DNA of 17,156 nt from an uncultured Eubacteriales bacterium (lineage in GTDB: Bacteria > Bacillota > Clostridia > Oscillospirales > Acutalibacteraceae), in assembly GCA_934552855.1 (NCBI GenBank), contig CAKTEU010000036.1, forward strand, positions 1 through 17,156, read 5' to 3'. The position numbers and the translations under genes were made by a program. The notes below the pieces were generated by a model. That model had not been told where the DNA came from. It saw only the letters and a list, made by a program, of their open reading frames with translations, and searched no databases. The stretch's first letter is position 1, and every line of letters starts with the position of its first letter. This document shows positions 7,103 through 14,640 of this stretch, one piece after another.

Positions 7103-7163
7103 CTTATAAACAAAAGGATTTCAAAAATCAAACCGACAAACTTAAACAGAACGGAGCGTTAAA

Positions 7164-8210
7164 ATGAAACGTAATTACGGAATAGACCTTCTCAGAATTA
7201 TTCTGATGTTTATGGTGTGTATGCTTCATACACTCGGACAGGGAGGCATACTCAAGCACTGCGATCAAATTTCGGTTGAAAGAGCCGTTTTTTATTTAAT
7301 TGAAGTAATTTGCTACTGTGCTGTTGATGCCTTTGCGCTTATAAGCGGATACACGGCAAGCCCAAAACCAAGGAATCACTCAAAACTTGTTAATATGTGG
7401 TTTCAGGCATTTTTTTATTCGTTTGTTTTAACAATGATTCTTTGTGCGTTTTCAGTTGGAAAAATGCCGAAAACCAAAGGTATTCTCAAAGCGATGTTTC
7501 CTGTAACAAGCGGATATTATTGGTATTTTTCGGCGTATGTTGCACTTTATTTTGCAATGCCGGTCATTAATTCTTTCATCTTTAAAATTGATGAAAAATC
7601 GGCCAAACGTATGCTTTTAATAATCTTCTTTTTATACACGGTTCTCGACTCGCTTAAAGATCCGTTTAAATCAAAAGGCGGATATTCGGCAATCTGGCTG
7701 ATGGTTTTATATTGCGCCGGCGGACTTTCAAAGAAAGCCAAAATTTTTGAAAGCAAAACGACATCTACTCTTGTTCTTTTTTGGGTCGGCTGCATTATTT
7801 CAACATGGTCAATGAAAGCTTTCGGAAAATTCAACATTCTTTATAGCTATATTTCTCCGACGGTTTTGCTCAGCGGACTGCTGATGGTTGTAATTTTTTC
7901 AAGACTGCAGCTAAAGGGAACAATTATCAAAAAAATTTCTCCGCTTGTTTTCGGAATATATCTGTTTCAGCTCAACAAGATTATTTGGAAATACGTGCTG
8001 AAAGGTCGCACGGCTTTCGTGGCAGATATGAATATTTTTGTCGGCGTGCTTTGCAGCTTTGCAATCGCATTTGCAATTTTTTGCTCCGGTCTGGCAGTTG
8101 AATATATTCGGACTCTCTTGTTCAAGCTTTTGAAAATTTCAAAGCTAAGTGATAAAATTGCAGACTCGTCTAAAAAAACAGCCGGAAAACTAATCAGGTT
8201 TTTTGATTAA
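7164..8210 (+). CDS. acyltransferase family 3 membrane protein
   Basis: The 348-residue product is very hydrophobic, with roughly nine to ten membrane segments, and has the look of the acyltransferase-3 family (PF01757, OafA/WecH type). Members move acetyl or other acyl groups onto sugars of the cell surface. The family's N-terminal pattern is present: GIDLLRIILMFMVCMLHTLG with the conserved His at residue 22, then CYCAVDAFALISGY at about 51-64 and GYYWYFSAYVALY near 117-129. The acceptor cannot be read from the sequence. GGAG at 7153-7156 supports the start. It is a single-gene unit between its own promoter and a weak terminator. It is more AT-rich and richer in AAA/TTT codons than the deo genes that follow, which may mark a separate origin or merely membrane composition. 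Confidence 0.8.
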   Translation: MKRNYGIDLLRIILMFMVCMLHTLGQGGILKHCDQISVERAVFYLIEVICYCAVDAFALISGYTASPKPRNHSKLVNMWFQAFFYSFVLTMILCAFSVGKMPKTKGILKAMFPVTSGYYWYFSAYVALYFAMPVINSFIFKIDEKSAKRMLLIIFFLYTVLDSLKDPFKSKGGYSAIWLMVLYCAGGLSKKAKIFESKTTSTLVLFWVGCIISTWSMKAFGKFNILYSYISPTVLLSGLLMVVIFSRLQLKGTIIKKISPLVFGIYLFQLNKIIWKYVLKGRTAFVADMNIFVGVLCSFAIAFAIFCSGLAVEYIRTLLFKLLKISKLSDKIADSSKKTAGKLIRFFD

Positions 8211-8230
8211 TTCTCATCTTAACATAAAGC

Positions 8231-8272
8231 AAGGCCGACAATTTTGTTTTATCTGTAAGTTTTCGGCTTTTT
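8231..8272 (+). terminator. weak rho-independent terminator
   Basis: AAGGCCGA (8231-8238) pairs with TCGGCTTT (8263-8270) with one G-U wobble across a 24-nt AT-rich loop, and two further T residues follow. It lies between the acyltransferase stop and the deoC promoter. The large loop and short T-run make it a modest terminator. Confidence 0.45.
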
Positions 8273-8273
8273 C

Positions 8274-8302
8274 TTGACCTCTTTTCCCCTTCGTGATAAA
8301 AT
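8274..8302 (+). promoter_or_regulatory. promoter of the deoC-deoD-deoB-cdd operon
   Basis: TTGACC (8274-8279), a 17-bp spacer and TAAAAT (8297-8302) form a strong sigma-A promoter with an extended TGA before the -10 box. The -10 region is also a small palindrome (TGAT-AAA-ATCA), a possible but unproven operator. Confidence 0.8.
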
Positions 8303-8342
8303 CATCATGTAATACAATAATGAACAAAGGAGAAAACAACAA

Positions 8343-9008
8343 ATGGAACTTTCAGAAATTCTTTCAAAAGTTGACCACACCGTGCTCGGTCAGGCTTCAA
8401 CATGGTCTGACATCAAAACCCTTTGCGACGACGGCATAAAATACGGCTGTGCAAGCGTCTGCCTTCCGCCCTCATACGTCAAAAAAGCAAAAGATTATGT
8501 TGGCGAAAAGCTTAAAATCTGCACCGTAATCGGTTTTCCGAACGGATACAACACAACGGCTGTCAAGTGCTTTGAAGCCGAAGAAGCCGTTAAAGAGGGC
8601 GCAGACGAAATCGATATGGTTATAAACGTCGGTGCACTCAAGGACAGGAACTATGACTATGTTTTGAACGAGATTAAAGCCGTTAAAAAAAGCTGCAAAG
8701 GAAAGCTTCTCAAGGTCATAATCGAAACCTGCCTTCTCACCGAAGAAGAAAAAATCAAGATGTGCGAAATCGTTTCAGATTCCGGCGCAGACTTCATCAA
8801 AACCTCAACCGGTTTTTCGACCGGCGGAGCAACAAGAGAGGACATTGCACTTTTTGCCGCTCATGTGAAGCCGCACCTTAAAATCAAGGCCGCAGGTGGA
8901 ATTGCAAGCCTCAAAGATGCCGAGGATATGCTTTCGCTCGGTGCATCAAGGCTCGGAACAAGCAGAATTGTAAAAATTGTCAAAAACGAAGAAGCACACG
9001 GTTATTAA
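8343..9008 (+). CDS. deoC: deoxyribose-phosphate aldolase
   Basis: The 221-residue class I aldolase splits 2-deoxyribose-5-phosphate into glyceraldehyde-3-phosphate and acetaldehyde, the last step of deoxynucleoside sugar catabolism. Key residues are all present: Schiff-base lysine K153 in DFIKTSTGFS, the second active-site lysine K182 in IKAAGGI, and D91 in EIDMVINVG. Length is normal for the compact bacterial form. AAAGGAG (8326-8332) lies 10 nt before the ATG. It is the first gene of the operon, followed after 19 nt by deoD. Expression is likely set by the promoter at 8274-8302. Assignment is secure. Confidence 0.97.
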   Translation: MELSEILSKVDHTVLGQASTWSDIKTLCDDGIKYGCASVCLPPSYVKKAKDYVGEKLKICTVIGFPNGYNTTAVKCFEAEEAVKEGADEIDMVINVGALKDRNYDYVLNEIKAVKKSCKGKLLKVIIETCLLTEEEKIKMCEIVSDSGADFIKTSTGFSTGGATREDIALFAAHVKPHLKIKAAGGIASLKDAEDMLSLGASRLGTSRIVKIVKNEEAHGY

Positions 9009-9027
9009 TTTACGGGAGGAAAAGAAA

Positions 9028-9747
9028 ATGCTTAACACACCTCACATTAATCCTCAAAACGAAATCGGTTTTGCAAAAACAGTTCTCATGCCCGGCGATC
9101 CGCTCAGGGCAAAAATGATTGCCGAAACGTTCCTCGAAAACGCCGTCCTTGTCAACAACGTTCGCGGAATCCACGGCTACACCGGCTTTTACAAGGGTCA
9201 CAAGGTTTCCGTAATGGCGAGCGGAATGGGTATTCCATCAATCGGAATTTACTCGTTTGAGCTTTTCAGCTTTTACGGCGTTGAAAACATTATCCGTATC
9301 GGCTCTGCCGGAGGAATAGGCGAAGACGTTAAGCTTCGTGACGTTGTTGCGGGCATAGGTGCAAACACAAATTCAAACTTCGGCTCACAGTACGGCGTTA
9401 CGGGAACGATTGCGCCGACCTGCTCTTTTGAGCTTCTTTGTGCGGCAGTCGATTCCGCAAAAGAAATCGGTGTTTCGCTCAAGGTCGGAAACCTTTATTC
9501 CTCCGACACCTTTTATGACGCAGACGAAAACAACCTCAAAAAATGGGCAAAAGCGGGTTCGCTTGCCGTTGAAATGGAAGCTGCGGGACTTTACCTTACG
9601 GCAATGCACCTTAAAAAGCGTGCGCTTGCAATTTGCACAATTTCCGACCTTCCGTTCACAGGCGAGGGCTGCAGCGCAGAAGAAAGGCAGAACACCTTCA
9701 CCGACATGATGAAAATTGCGCTTGAAACAGCAATAAAATTCGATTAA
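9028..9747 (+). CDS. deoD: purine-nucleoside phosphorylase, DeoD type
   Basis: The 239-residue enzyme converts purine (deoxy)nucleosides plus phosphate to free base and (deoxy)ribose-1-phosphate. Hexameric DeoD features are visible: TPHIN near the N-terminus (H6), MPGDPLRAK with phosphate-contact R27, NNVRG with R46, IIRIGSAGG with R90, VEMEAAG with the ribose-binding glutamates E182 and E184, and the catalytic acid D207 in SDLPF (SDH in E. coli, so the following histidine is replaced by Leu). The C-terminal AEERQNTFTDMMKIALE is typical. An in-frame ATG 51 nt upstream lies inside deoC; the start at 9028 is chosen because GGGAGG precedes it and TPHIN is the family N-terminus. Its sugar-phosphate product feeds the next gene, deoB. 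Confidence 0.95.
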   Translation: MLNTPHINPQNEIGFAKTVLMPGDPLRAKMIAETFLENAVLVNNVRGIHGYTGFYKGHKVSVMASGMGIPSIGIYSFELFSFYGVENIIRIGSAGGIGEDVKLRDVVAGIGANTNSNFGSQYGVTGTIAPTCSFELLCAAVDSAKEIGVSLKVGNLYSSDTFYDADENNLKKWAKAGSLAVEMEAAGLYLTAMHLKKRALAICTISDLPFTGEGCSAEERQNTFTDMMKIALETAIKFD

Positions 9748-9761
9748 AAGGGAGCTTTTTC

Positions 9762-10925
9762 ATGGACATCAAACGGGTTTTTCTTATTGTTCTTGACAGC
9801 GTCGGCATAGGCGAGCTTCCCGATGCGGCTGATTACGGCGACGAAGGCAGCAACACAATCAAGGCCTGCTGCAGCCGGCCGGAGTTCAGCGTTTTGAACC
9901 TTAAAAAAGCCGGACTTTTCAACATTGACGGCGTTGATTTTGAAAACGGCGTGAGCTCTCCTTCTGCCGCTTACGGAAAATGTGCCGAAAGCTCAAAGGG
10001 CAAGGACACCACCACCGGTCACTGGGAAATTTGCGGCTTGATTTCAAAAAAAGCGATGCCGACTTTTCCGAACGGTTTTCCAAAGGAATTTCTTGACGAA
10101 TTTTCAAAACGCACAGGAAGGGCGGTTCTTTGCAACAAGCCTTATTCAGGAACAAAGGTTATTGCCGATTACGGAAAAGAACACCTTGAAACCGGTGCGC
10201 TGATTGTTTATACCTCAGCCGACAGCGTTTTTCAAATTGCGGCGCACGAAAGCGTTGTTCCGGTTGAAGAACTTTATGAATACTGCAAAATTGCAAGGGA
10301 ACTTCTAAAAGATGACCTTGCTGTCGGACGGGTTATTGCAAGGCCTTTTGAGGGCGAATACCCGTTCAAAAGGACGGCAAGACGGCATGATTTTTCGCTC
10401 GTTCCGCCGAAAGATACACTCATCGACTACCTTTCAAAAAGCGGACTCGACGTTATCCCCGTCGGAAAGATTTATGACATTTTTGCAGGCAAGGGGCTCA
10501 AAAAGGCGAACCCGACCGTTTCCAATGCGGACGGAATGGAAAAAACGCTTGAATTTTCAAAAACGGATTTTCACGGACTTTGCTTTACGAACCTTGTTGA
10601 TTTTGATATGCTTTTCGGCCACAGGAACGACGCTGACGGTTACGCAAAGGCGCTGATGGAATTTGACAAATGGTTCGGCGAATTTTTGCCGACGCTTCGT
10701 GAAAACGACATTGTGATTGTTACCGCCGACCACGGCTGCGACCCGCTTACGCCGAGCACCGACCATTCAAGGGAATATATTCCCTTGCTTGTATTCGGAA
10801 AAAAGGTCAAGCCCGTGAACCTCGGCATTCGTCCGACTTACGCCGACATCGGCAAAACGATTGCGGACATTTTCGGTGTAAAAGCAGACATTGCGGGCGA
10901 AAGCTTTAAAAACGAGATTTTGTGA
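9762..10925 (+). CDS. deoB: phosphopentomutase
   Basis: The 387-residue alkaline-phosphatase-superfamily enzyme interconverts ribose- or deoxyribose-1-phosphate and the 5-phosphate. It links DeoD to DeoC. Metal-binding and catalytic residues are in place: D12 in VLDSVGIG, phosphorylated T85 in KGKDTTTGHWE, D282 and H287 in FDMLFGH, D323 and H324 in TADHG, and H335 in TDHSREY. Length matches bacterial DeoB. AAGGGAG lies just before the start, 14 nt after deoD. No lesion is seen. Confidence 0.97.
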   Translation: MDIKRVFLIVLDSVGIGELPDAADYGDEGSNTIKACCSRPEFSVLNLKKAGLFNIDGVDFENGVSSPSAAYGKCAESSKGKDTTTGHWEICGLISKKAMPTFPNGFPKEFLDEFSKRTGRAVLCNKPYSGTKVIADYGKEHLETGALIVYTSADSVFQIAAHESVVPVEELYEYCKIARELLKDDLAVGRVIARPFEGEYPFKRTARRHDFSLVPPKDTLIDYLSKSGLDVIPVGKIYDIFAGKGLKKANPTVSNADGMEKTLEFSKTDFHGLCFTNLVDFDMLFGHRNDADGYAKALMEFDKWFGEFLPTLRENDIVIVTADHGCDPLTPSTDHSREYIPLLVFGKKVKPVNLGIRPTYADIGKTIADIFGVKADIAGESFKNEIL

Positions 10926-10934
10926 GGTTACCTT

Positions 10935-11348
10935 ATGAACGAAAAAGAACTTGTTGACCTTGCGAAAAAGGCGGCAAAAAACGCATACGTCCCCTACTCG
11001 CACCACACTGTGGGAGCGGCTCTGCTTTGCAAAAACGGAAAGGTTTATCTCGGCTGCAACATTGAAAACGCCGCCTACTCCCCGACGAACTGTGCGGAAA
11101 GAACCGCATTTTTCAAAGCGGTCAGCGAAGGCGAACGGGAGTTTTCCGCCATTGCCGTTGTCGGCGGGTATGAGCTTGATTTTGAAAATTACTTTGCCCC
11201 GTGCGGTGTTTGCCGTCAGGTTATGGCTGAGTTTTGCAACATGAAAACGTTCAAAGTCATCTTCGGCAAAAGCGGCGATGAATACAAAGTTTTTACTCTT
11301 GAGGAGATTTTACCGTTCGGCTTTTCGCCGAAGGATTTAAAAAATTGA
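10935..11348 (+). CDS. cdd: cytidine deaminase
   Basis: The 137-residue homotetrameric-type enzyme hydrolyses cytidine and deoxycytidine to uridine and deoxyuridine. Zinc ligands C53 (in NCAERTA), C90 and C93 (PCGVC) and the catalytic E55 are present, as is the N-terminal PYSHHTVGAALL substrate motif. The start lies 9 nt after deoB with GAGGTTA upstream, so it belongs to the deo operon. The product uridine or deoxyuridine would need a pyrimidine nucleoside phosphorylase, and none is encoded in this window. Confidence 0.96.
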   Translation: MNEKELVDLAKKAAKNAYVPYSHHTVGAALLCKNGKVYLGCNIENAAYSPTNCAERTAFFKAVSEGEREFSAIAVVGGYELDFENYFAPCGVCRQVMAEFCNMKTFKVIFGKSGDEYKVFTLEEILPFGFSPKDLKN

Positions 11349-11363
11349 AAATGAGAAAGAACT

Positions 11364-11594
11364 ATGTTTATTGTTTTAGCTGTTGTTTTAACCTCACTTT
11401 GCGCATGGGCTCCGATTATTCTCGGCGTTGATTCGTACGCCATAGCGTTCATAGGCGGCCTTTGCGGACTTATCACCGCACTCGGCATTTACATCATCGT
11501 AAAAATTTCCGATATCAAAAAAGGCCAAGCGAAAATCCTTAGCCGCCTTGAAAACCAAGAAAAAGGCAAAAACAAAGACGAACAAAATAGTTAA
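11364..11594 (+). CDS. small two-helix membrane protein, unknown
   Basis: The 76-residue product is not recognised. Two hydrophobic segments (about 1-22 and 26-47) are joined by a short loop containing LGVDSYAI. A charged tail rich in Lys, Glu and Asn follows (ISDIKKGQAKILSRLENQEK), likely a short cytoplasmic helix. It starts 15 nt after cdd, in the same direction, and ends just before the bmpA promoter, so it looks like the last gene of the deo operon. The ribosome binding site is poor (GAGAAAG). It could assist nucleoside uptake or be a chance passenger; nothing in the sequence decides this. Confidence 0.6.
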   Translation: MFIVLAVVLTSLCAWAPIILGVDSYAIAFIGGLCGLITALGIYIIVKISDIKKGQAKILSRLENQEKGKNKDEQNS

Positions 11595-11621
11595 CAATTT
11601 TGTTGATTTCATAATTTTTTG

Positions 11622-11649
11622 TTGAATTTTTACAAGATTATGGTATAAT
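11622..11649 (+). promoter_or_regulatory. promoter of the bmpA-nupABC operon
   Basis: TTGAAT (11622-11627), a 16-bp spacer and TATAAT (11644-11649), preceded by an extended TGG, form a strong sigma-A promoter. Transcription would start near 11656, giving a leader of about 70 nt before bmpA. Confidence 0.85.
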
Positions 11650-11656
11650 GAATGCG

Positions 11657-11700
11657 ATCGGTCGGACAAAGAGCAAGCTTTGTTCAAAAAACATTCCGAT
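11657..11700 (+). promoter_or_regulatory. folded 5' leader before bmpA
   Basis: ATCGG (11657-11661) pairs with CCGAT (11696-11700) and encloses a hairpin GGACAAAG (11664-11671) with CTTTGTTC (11678-11685), which has one G-U pair and a 6-nt loop. The fold begins at the predicted transcription start and ends about 10 nt before the AGGAGG ribosome binding site. It could be a small regulatory leader or only mRNA stabilisation; it matches no riboswitch class that I recognise. Confidence 0.3.
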
Positions 11701-11726
11701 TTATTTCAAAAGGAGGAAATCCAATT

Positions 11727-12944
11727 ATGAAAAAACTTCTTGCAGTTTTACTCGCAGCAATCATGGCCTTTGCTCTTGCGGCCTGCGGCGGCAACGGCGG
11801 CGAAACAACAACCGCTCCCGACGGCAGCAGCACCGAAACCCCGGCAAACACGGATTACAAAGTTGCAATGATCACCGATTATGGCGACATCACAGACGAA
11901 TCGTTCAACCAGACAACCTATGAAGCCTGCAAGGCTTTCTGCGATGAAAACAACGTCGGCTTCAGCTACTTTAAACCCGCAGGAGACTCAACGGCAGATC
12001 GTGTTGCAATGATCGACAAGGCTGTTGCAGAAGGCTATAACGTAATCGTTATGCCCGGCTATGCATTCGGCGGCGCAATTTTTGAGGCTGCTCCCAAGTA
12101 CAAAGATGTTAAGTTCGTTGCACTTGACGTTGGTAAGGGCGACATCCTTGAAACAGCTGTTCAGGCAAAGGGCGAAAAGTACAGCTATAACCCCGACGAT
12201 TACAAGCTTGAAGATTACGCAGACATTTCGAACGTATACTGCGCAGTATACCAGGAAGAACTTTGCGGATACATGGCAGGTTATGCCGCTGTTAAGCTCG
12301 GCTATGAAAAGCTCGGCTTCCTCGGCGGAATGGCTGTTCCCGCTGTTGTTCGTTACGGTTTCGGCTTTGTTCAGGGCGTTGACGCTGCTGCAAAGGAACT
12401 TGACAAGAACGTTGACCTTAACTATGTTTACGGCGGCGTATTTGCAGGCGATCCCGACGTTACCGCTGTTATGGACACATGGTATAAGAACGGCACCGAA
12501 GTTGTTTTTGCTTGCGGCGGCGGAATTTACACCTCTGCGGCAGAAGCTGCTAAAAAGGCAGGCTGCAAGGTTATCGGCGTTGACGTTGACCAGGCTGCAA
12601 TCATCGACGGCAAATACGGCGAAGGCATCACCGTTACTTCCGCTATGAAGGGTCTTTATCCGGCAACATACGACACCCTCAAGGCTGTTATCATCGACGG
12701 CAAGTGGGCTGATTATGCAGGAAAGATTGAAACTCTTGGCCTTGTTTCCGGCGACGACGCAACAAAGAACTATGTTCAGATTCCGATGGAATCAACTCAG
12801 TTTGCAGACGGAAAGTTCACCAAGGACGATTATGCAAAGCTTGTTAAAGATATGTTCGACGGAAAAATCACCGTTTCAAACGACATTTCAAAAATGCCGG
12901 CGGTTACAAACGTTAAGATTTCCGAACAGGATCAGATTAAATAA
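11727..12944 (+). CDS. bmpA: BMP-family nucleoside-binding lipoprotein of ABC importer
   Basis: The 405-residue product is the extracellular substrate-binding protein of a nucleoside ABC importer (basic membrane protein / PnrA family). A lipoprotein signal peptide ends in LAAC with lipidated C20, followed by a Gly/Thr/Ser-rich linker to about residue 43. The BMP fold then shows KVAMITDYGDITDESFNQ (44-61), DRVAMIDKAVAEGYNVIV (91-108), GFVQGVDAAAKE (213-224) and VIGVDVDQA (282-290). An in-frame ATG 75 nt upstream exists, but AGGAGG at 11711-11716 and the signal peptide fix the start at 11727. A strong terminator follows, so the binding protein is probably made in excess over the membrane parts, as is usual for ABC importers. 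Nucleoside specificity is inferred from family and the adjacent deo operon. Confidence 0.93.
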   Translation: MKKLLAVLLAAIMAFALAACGGNGGETTTAPDGSSTETPANTDYKVAMITDYGDITDESFNQTTYEACKAFCDENNVGFSYFKPAGDSTADRVAMIDKAVAEGYNVIVMPGYAFGGAIFEAAPKYKDVKFVALDVGKGDILETAVQAKGEKYSYNPDDYKLEDYADISNVYCAVYQEELCGYMAGYAAVKLGYEKLGFLGGMAVPAVVRYGFGFVQGVDAAAKELDKNVDLNYVYGGVFAGDPDVTAVMDTWYKNGTEVVFACGGGIYTSAAEAAKKAGCKVIGVDVDQAAIIDGKYGEGITVTSAMKGLYPATYDTLKAVIIDGKWADYAGKIETLGLVSGDDATKNYVQIPMESTQFADGKFTKDDYAKLVKDMFDGKITVSNDISKMPAVTNVKISEQDQIK

Positions 12945-12971
12945 TCTGCTTTGAATTTTTAACCTACCGTT

Positions 12972-13000
12972 GGGCTGCTGCGCTTAGCAGCAGCCCTTTT
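12972..13000 (+). terminator. attenuating terminator between bmpA and nupA
   Basis: A perfect 10-bp GC-rich stem (12972-12981 with 12987-12996, GGGCTGCTGC/GCAGCAGCCC) has a 5-nt loop and is followed by TTTT. It lies 28 nt after the bmpA stop. Partial read-through would supply the downstream transporter genes. Confidence 0.88.
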
Positions 13001-13004
13001 ATTA

Positions 13005-13082
13005 AATATCTATTATCTATTATTTGTTAGCATTTTGTCTGCTTTCAAGGCTGAAACCAATAAGTAATAGATAATAGATATT
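13005..13082. repeat. long AT-rich inverted repeat upstream of nupA
   Basis: AATATCTATTATCTATTA (13005-13022) is the perfect complement of 13065-13082. With two G-U pairs the stem extends to 24 bp (13005-13028 with 13059-13082). The 30-nt loop holds a small hairpin TTTCA-AGGC-TGAAA. The nupA ribosome binding site (AAGGAG) begins only 6 nt after the right arm. Each arm also contains a tandem TATCTAT heptamer. Confidence 0.85.
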
Positions 13083-13101
13083 ATTCCAAGGAGATGAAAC
13101 G

Positions 13102-14640
13102 ATGGAAGAAAAATACGCAATTGAAATGCTCGGAATTACAAAGCGATTTCCCGGCATTGTTGCAAACGACAACATTACGCTGCGGCTCAAAAAGGGCGAA
13201 ATTCACGCTCTGCTCGGAGAAAACGGAGCCGGAAAATCCACCCTCATGTCGGTCCTTTTCGGTCTTTATCAGGCCGAGGAAGGCGAAATTAAAAAGGACG
13301 GAAAGGTTGTTCAAATCAAAAACCCGAACGATGCAACCGCACTCGGCATTGGAATGGTTCACCAGCACTTTAAGCTTGTTGAATGTTTTTCGGTTCTTGA
13401 CAACATCATTCTCGGCGTTGAACCGAATAAGCTTGGCTTTTTGAAAAAGAATGAGGCAAGAAAAAAGGTTCTTGAGCTTTCAAAAAAATACGGTCTTGAA
13501 GTTGACCTTGACGCTCTTATCGAAGATATCAGCGTCGGTATGCAGCAGCGCACCGAAATTTTGAAAATGCTTTACCGTGAAAATGAGATCCTTATCTTTG
13601 ACGAACCGACGGCTGTTCTCACTCCGCAGGAAATCGAAGAACTTATGCAAATTATGAAAAACCTTGCAAAAGAAGGAAAAAGCATTCTTTTCATCTCTCA
13701 TAAGCTCAACGAAATTATGTCCGTTGCCGACCGCTGCACCGTTCTTCGAAAAGGAAAATACATCGGAACGGTTGACATCAAGGACACCACAAAGGAAGAG
13801 CTTTCAAAAATGATGGTCGGCCGTGACGTTGATTTTGCCGTTAAAAAAGAGGAAAGAAAACCCGGAAAGGTTATTCTTGACATTCAAAATGTCAGCGTAG
13901 CGAGCAAGATTCATAAAAACGACGCAGTTAAAAACGTTTCCTTCACCGTTCGTGAAGGCGAAATTGTTTGCCTTGCGGGAATTGACGGAAACGGCCAAAC
14001 GGAATTTGTTTACGGACTCACCGGCCTTGAACCGGTGAAAAGCGGAAAGATTACCCTGCTCGGAAAGGACATCACAAAGTCTTCAATCAGGAAACGCAAT
14101 CTTTCCGGTCTTTGCCATATTCCGGAGGACAGGCACAAGCACGGCCTTGTTCTTGATTATTCGCTTGAAAACAATATGGTTCTTGAGCGGTACTTTGAGC
14201 CGCAGTTCACAAACAAATTCGGCTTTCTTAAAAAGAAAAACATCCGTGAGTATTCGGACAAACTCATTGAACAATATGACGTTCGCTCCGGTCAGGGTTC
14301 GGCAACCGTTGCAAGAAGTATGTCCGGCGGAAATCAGCAAAAGGCAATCGTTGCCCGTGAAATTGACCGAAAGCCCGAACTTCTTGTTGCCGTTCAGCCA
14401 ACAAGAGGCCTTGATGTCGGTGCAATCGAATATATTCACAAGCAGCTTGTTTCCTGCCGTGATGCGGGAAAAGGCGTTTTGCTTGTTTCGCTTGAACTTG
14501 ATGAAGTGCTTTCGGTACCCGACAGAATTCTTGTTATGTATGAGGGAGAAATAGTCGGCGAGCTTGACCCGAAAAAGACAAATCCACAGGAACTCGGTCT
14601 TTATATGGCCGGTGCAAAAAGAAAAGGAGGAAACGACTGA
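13102..14640 (+). CDS. nupA: nucleoside ABC importer, double ATP-binding protein
   Basis: The 512-residue protein carries two ABC ATPase domains and powers the BMP-type nucleoside importer. Domain 1 (about 5-240) is canonical: GENGAGKST at 39-47, signature SVGMQQR at 144-150 and Walker B ILIFDEPT at 163-170. Domain 2 (about 257-505) is degenerate as usual for this family: GIDGNGQTE at 293-301 lacks the Walker A lysine and serine, LLVAVQPTRGLD at 427-438 lacks the Walker B acidic pair, while the signature MSGGNQQK at 407-414 is intact. The start follows CCAAGGAG. The stop overlaps the next ATG by one base (TGATG), so translation is coupled to nupB. Names follow the Lactococcus BmpA-NupABC system by family resemblance. 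Confidence 0.93.
   Translation: MEEKYAIEMLGITKRFPGIVANDNITLRLKKGEIHALLGENGAGKSTLMSVLFGLYQAEEGEIKKDGKVVQIKNPNDATALGIGMVHQHFKLVECFSVLDNIILGVEPNKLGFLKKNEARKKVLELSKKYGLEVDLDALIEDISVGMQQRTEILKMLYRENEILIFDEPTAVLTPQEIEELMQIMKNLAKEGKSILFISHKLNEIMSVADRCTVLRKGKYIGTVDIKDTTKEELSKMMVGRDVDFAVKKEERKPGKVILDIQNVSVASKIHKNDAVKNVSFTVREGEIVCLAGIDGNGQTEFVYGLTGLEPVKSGKITLLGKDITKSSIRKRNLSGLCHIPEDRHKHGLVLDYSLENNMVLERYFEPQFTNKFGFLKKKNIREYSDKLIEQYDVRSGQGSATVARSMSGGNQQKAIVAREIDRKPELLVAVQPTRGLDVGAIEYIHKQLVSCRDAGKGVLLVSLELDEVLSVPDRILVMYEGEIVGELDPKKTNPQELGLYMAGAKRKGGND

Noticed and set aside
11652..11726. Longer bmpA start at 11652
   Set aside because: It would begin at about the transcription start and place 25 residues before a well-formed lipoprotein signal peptide.
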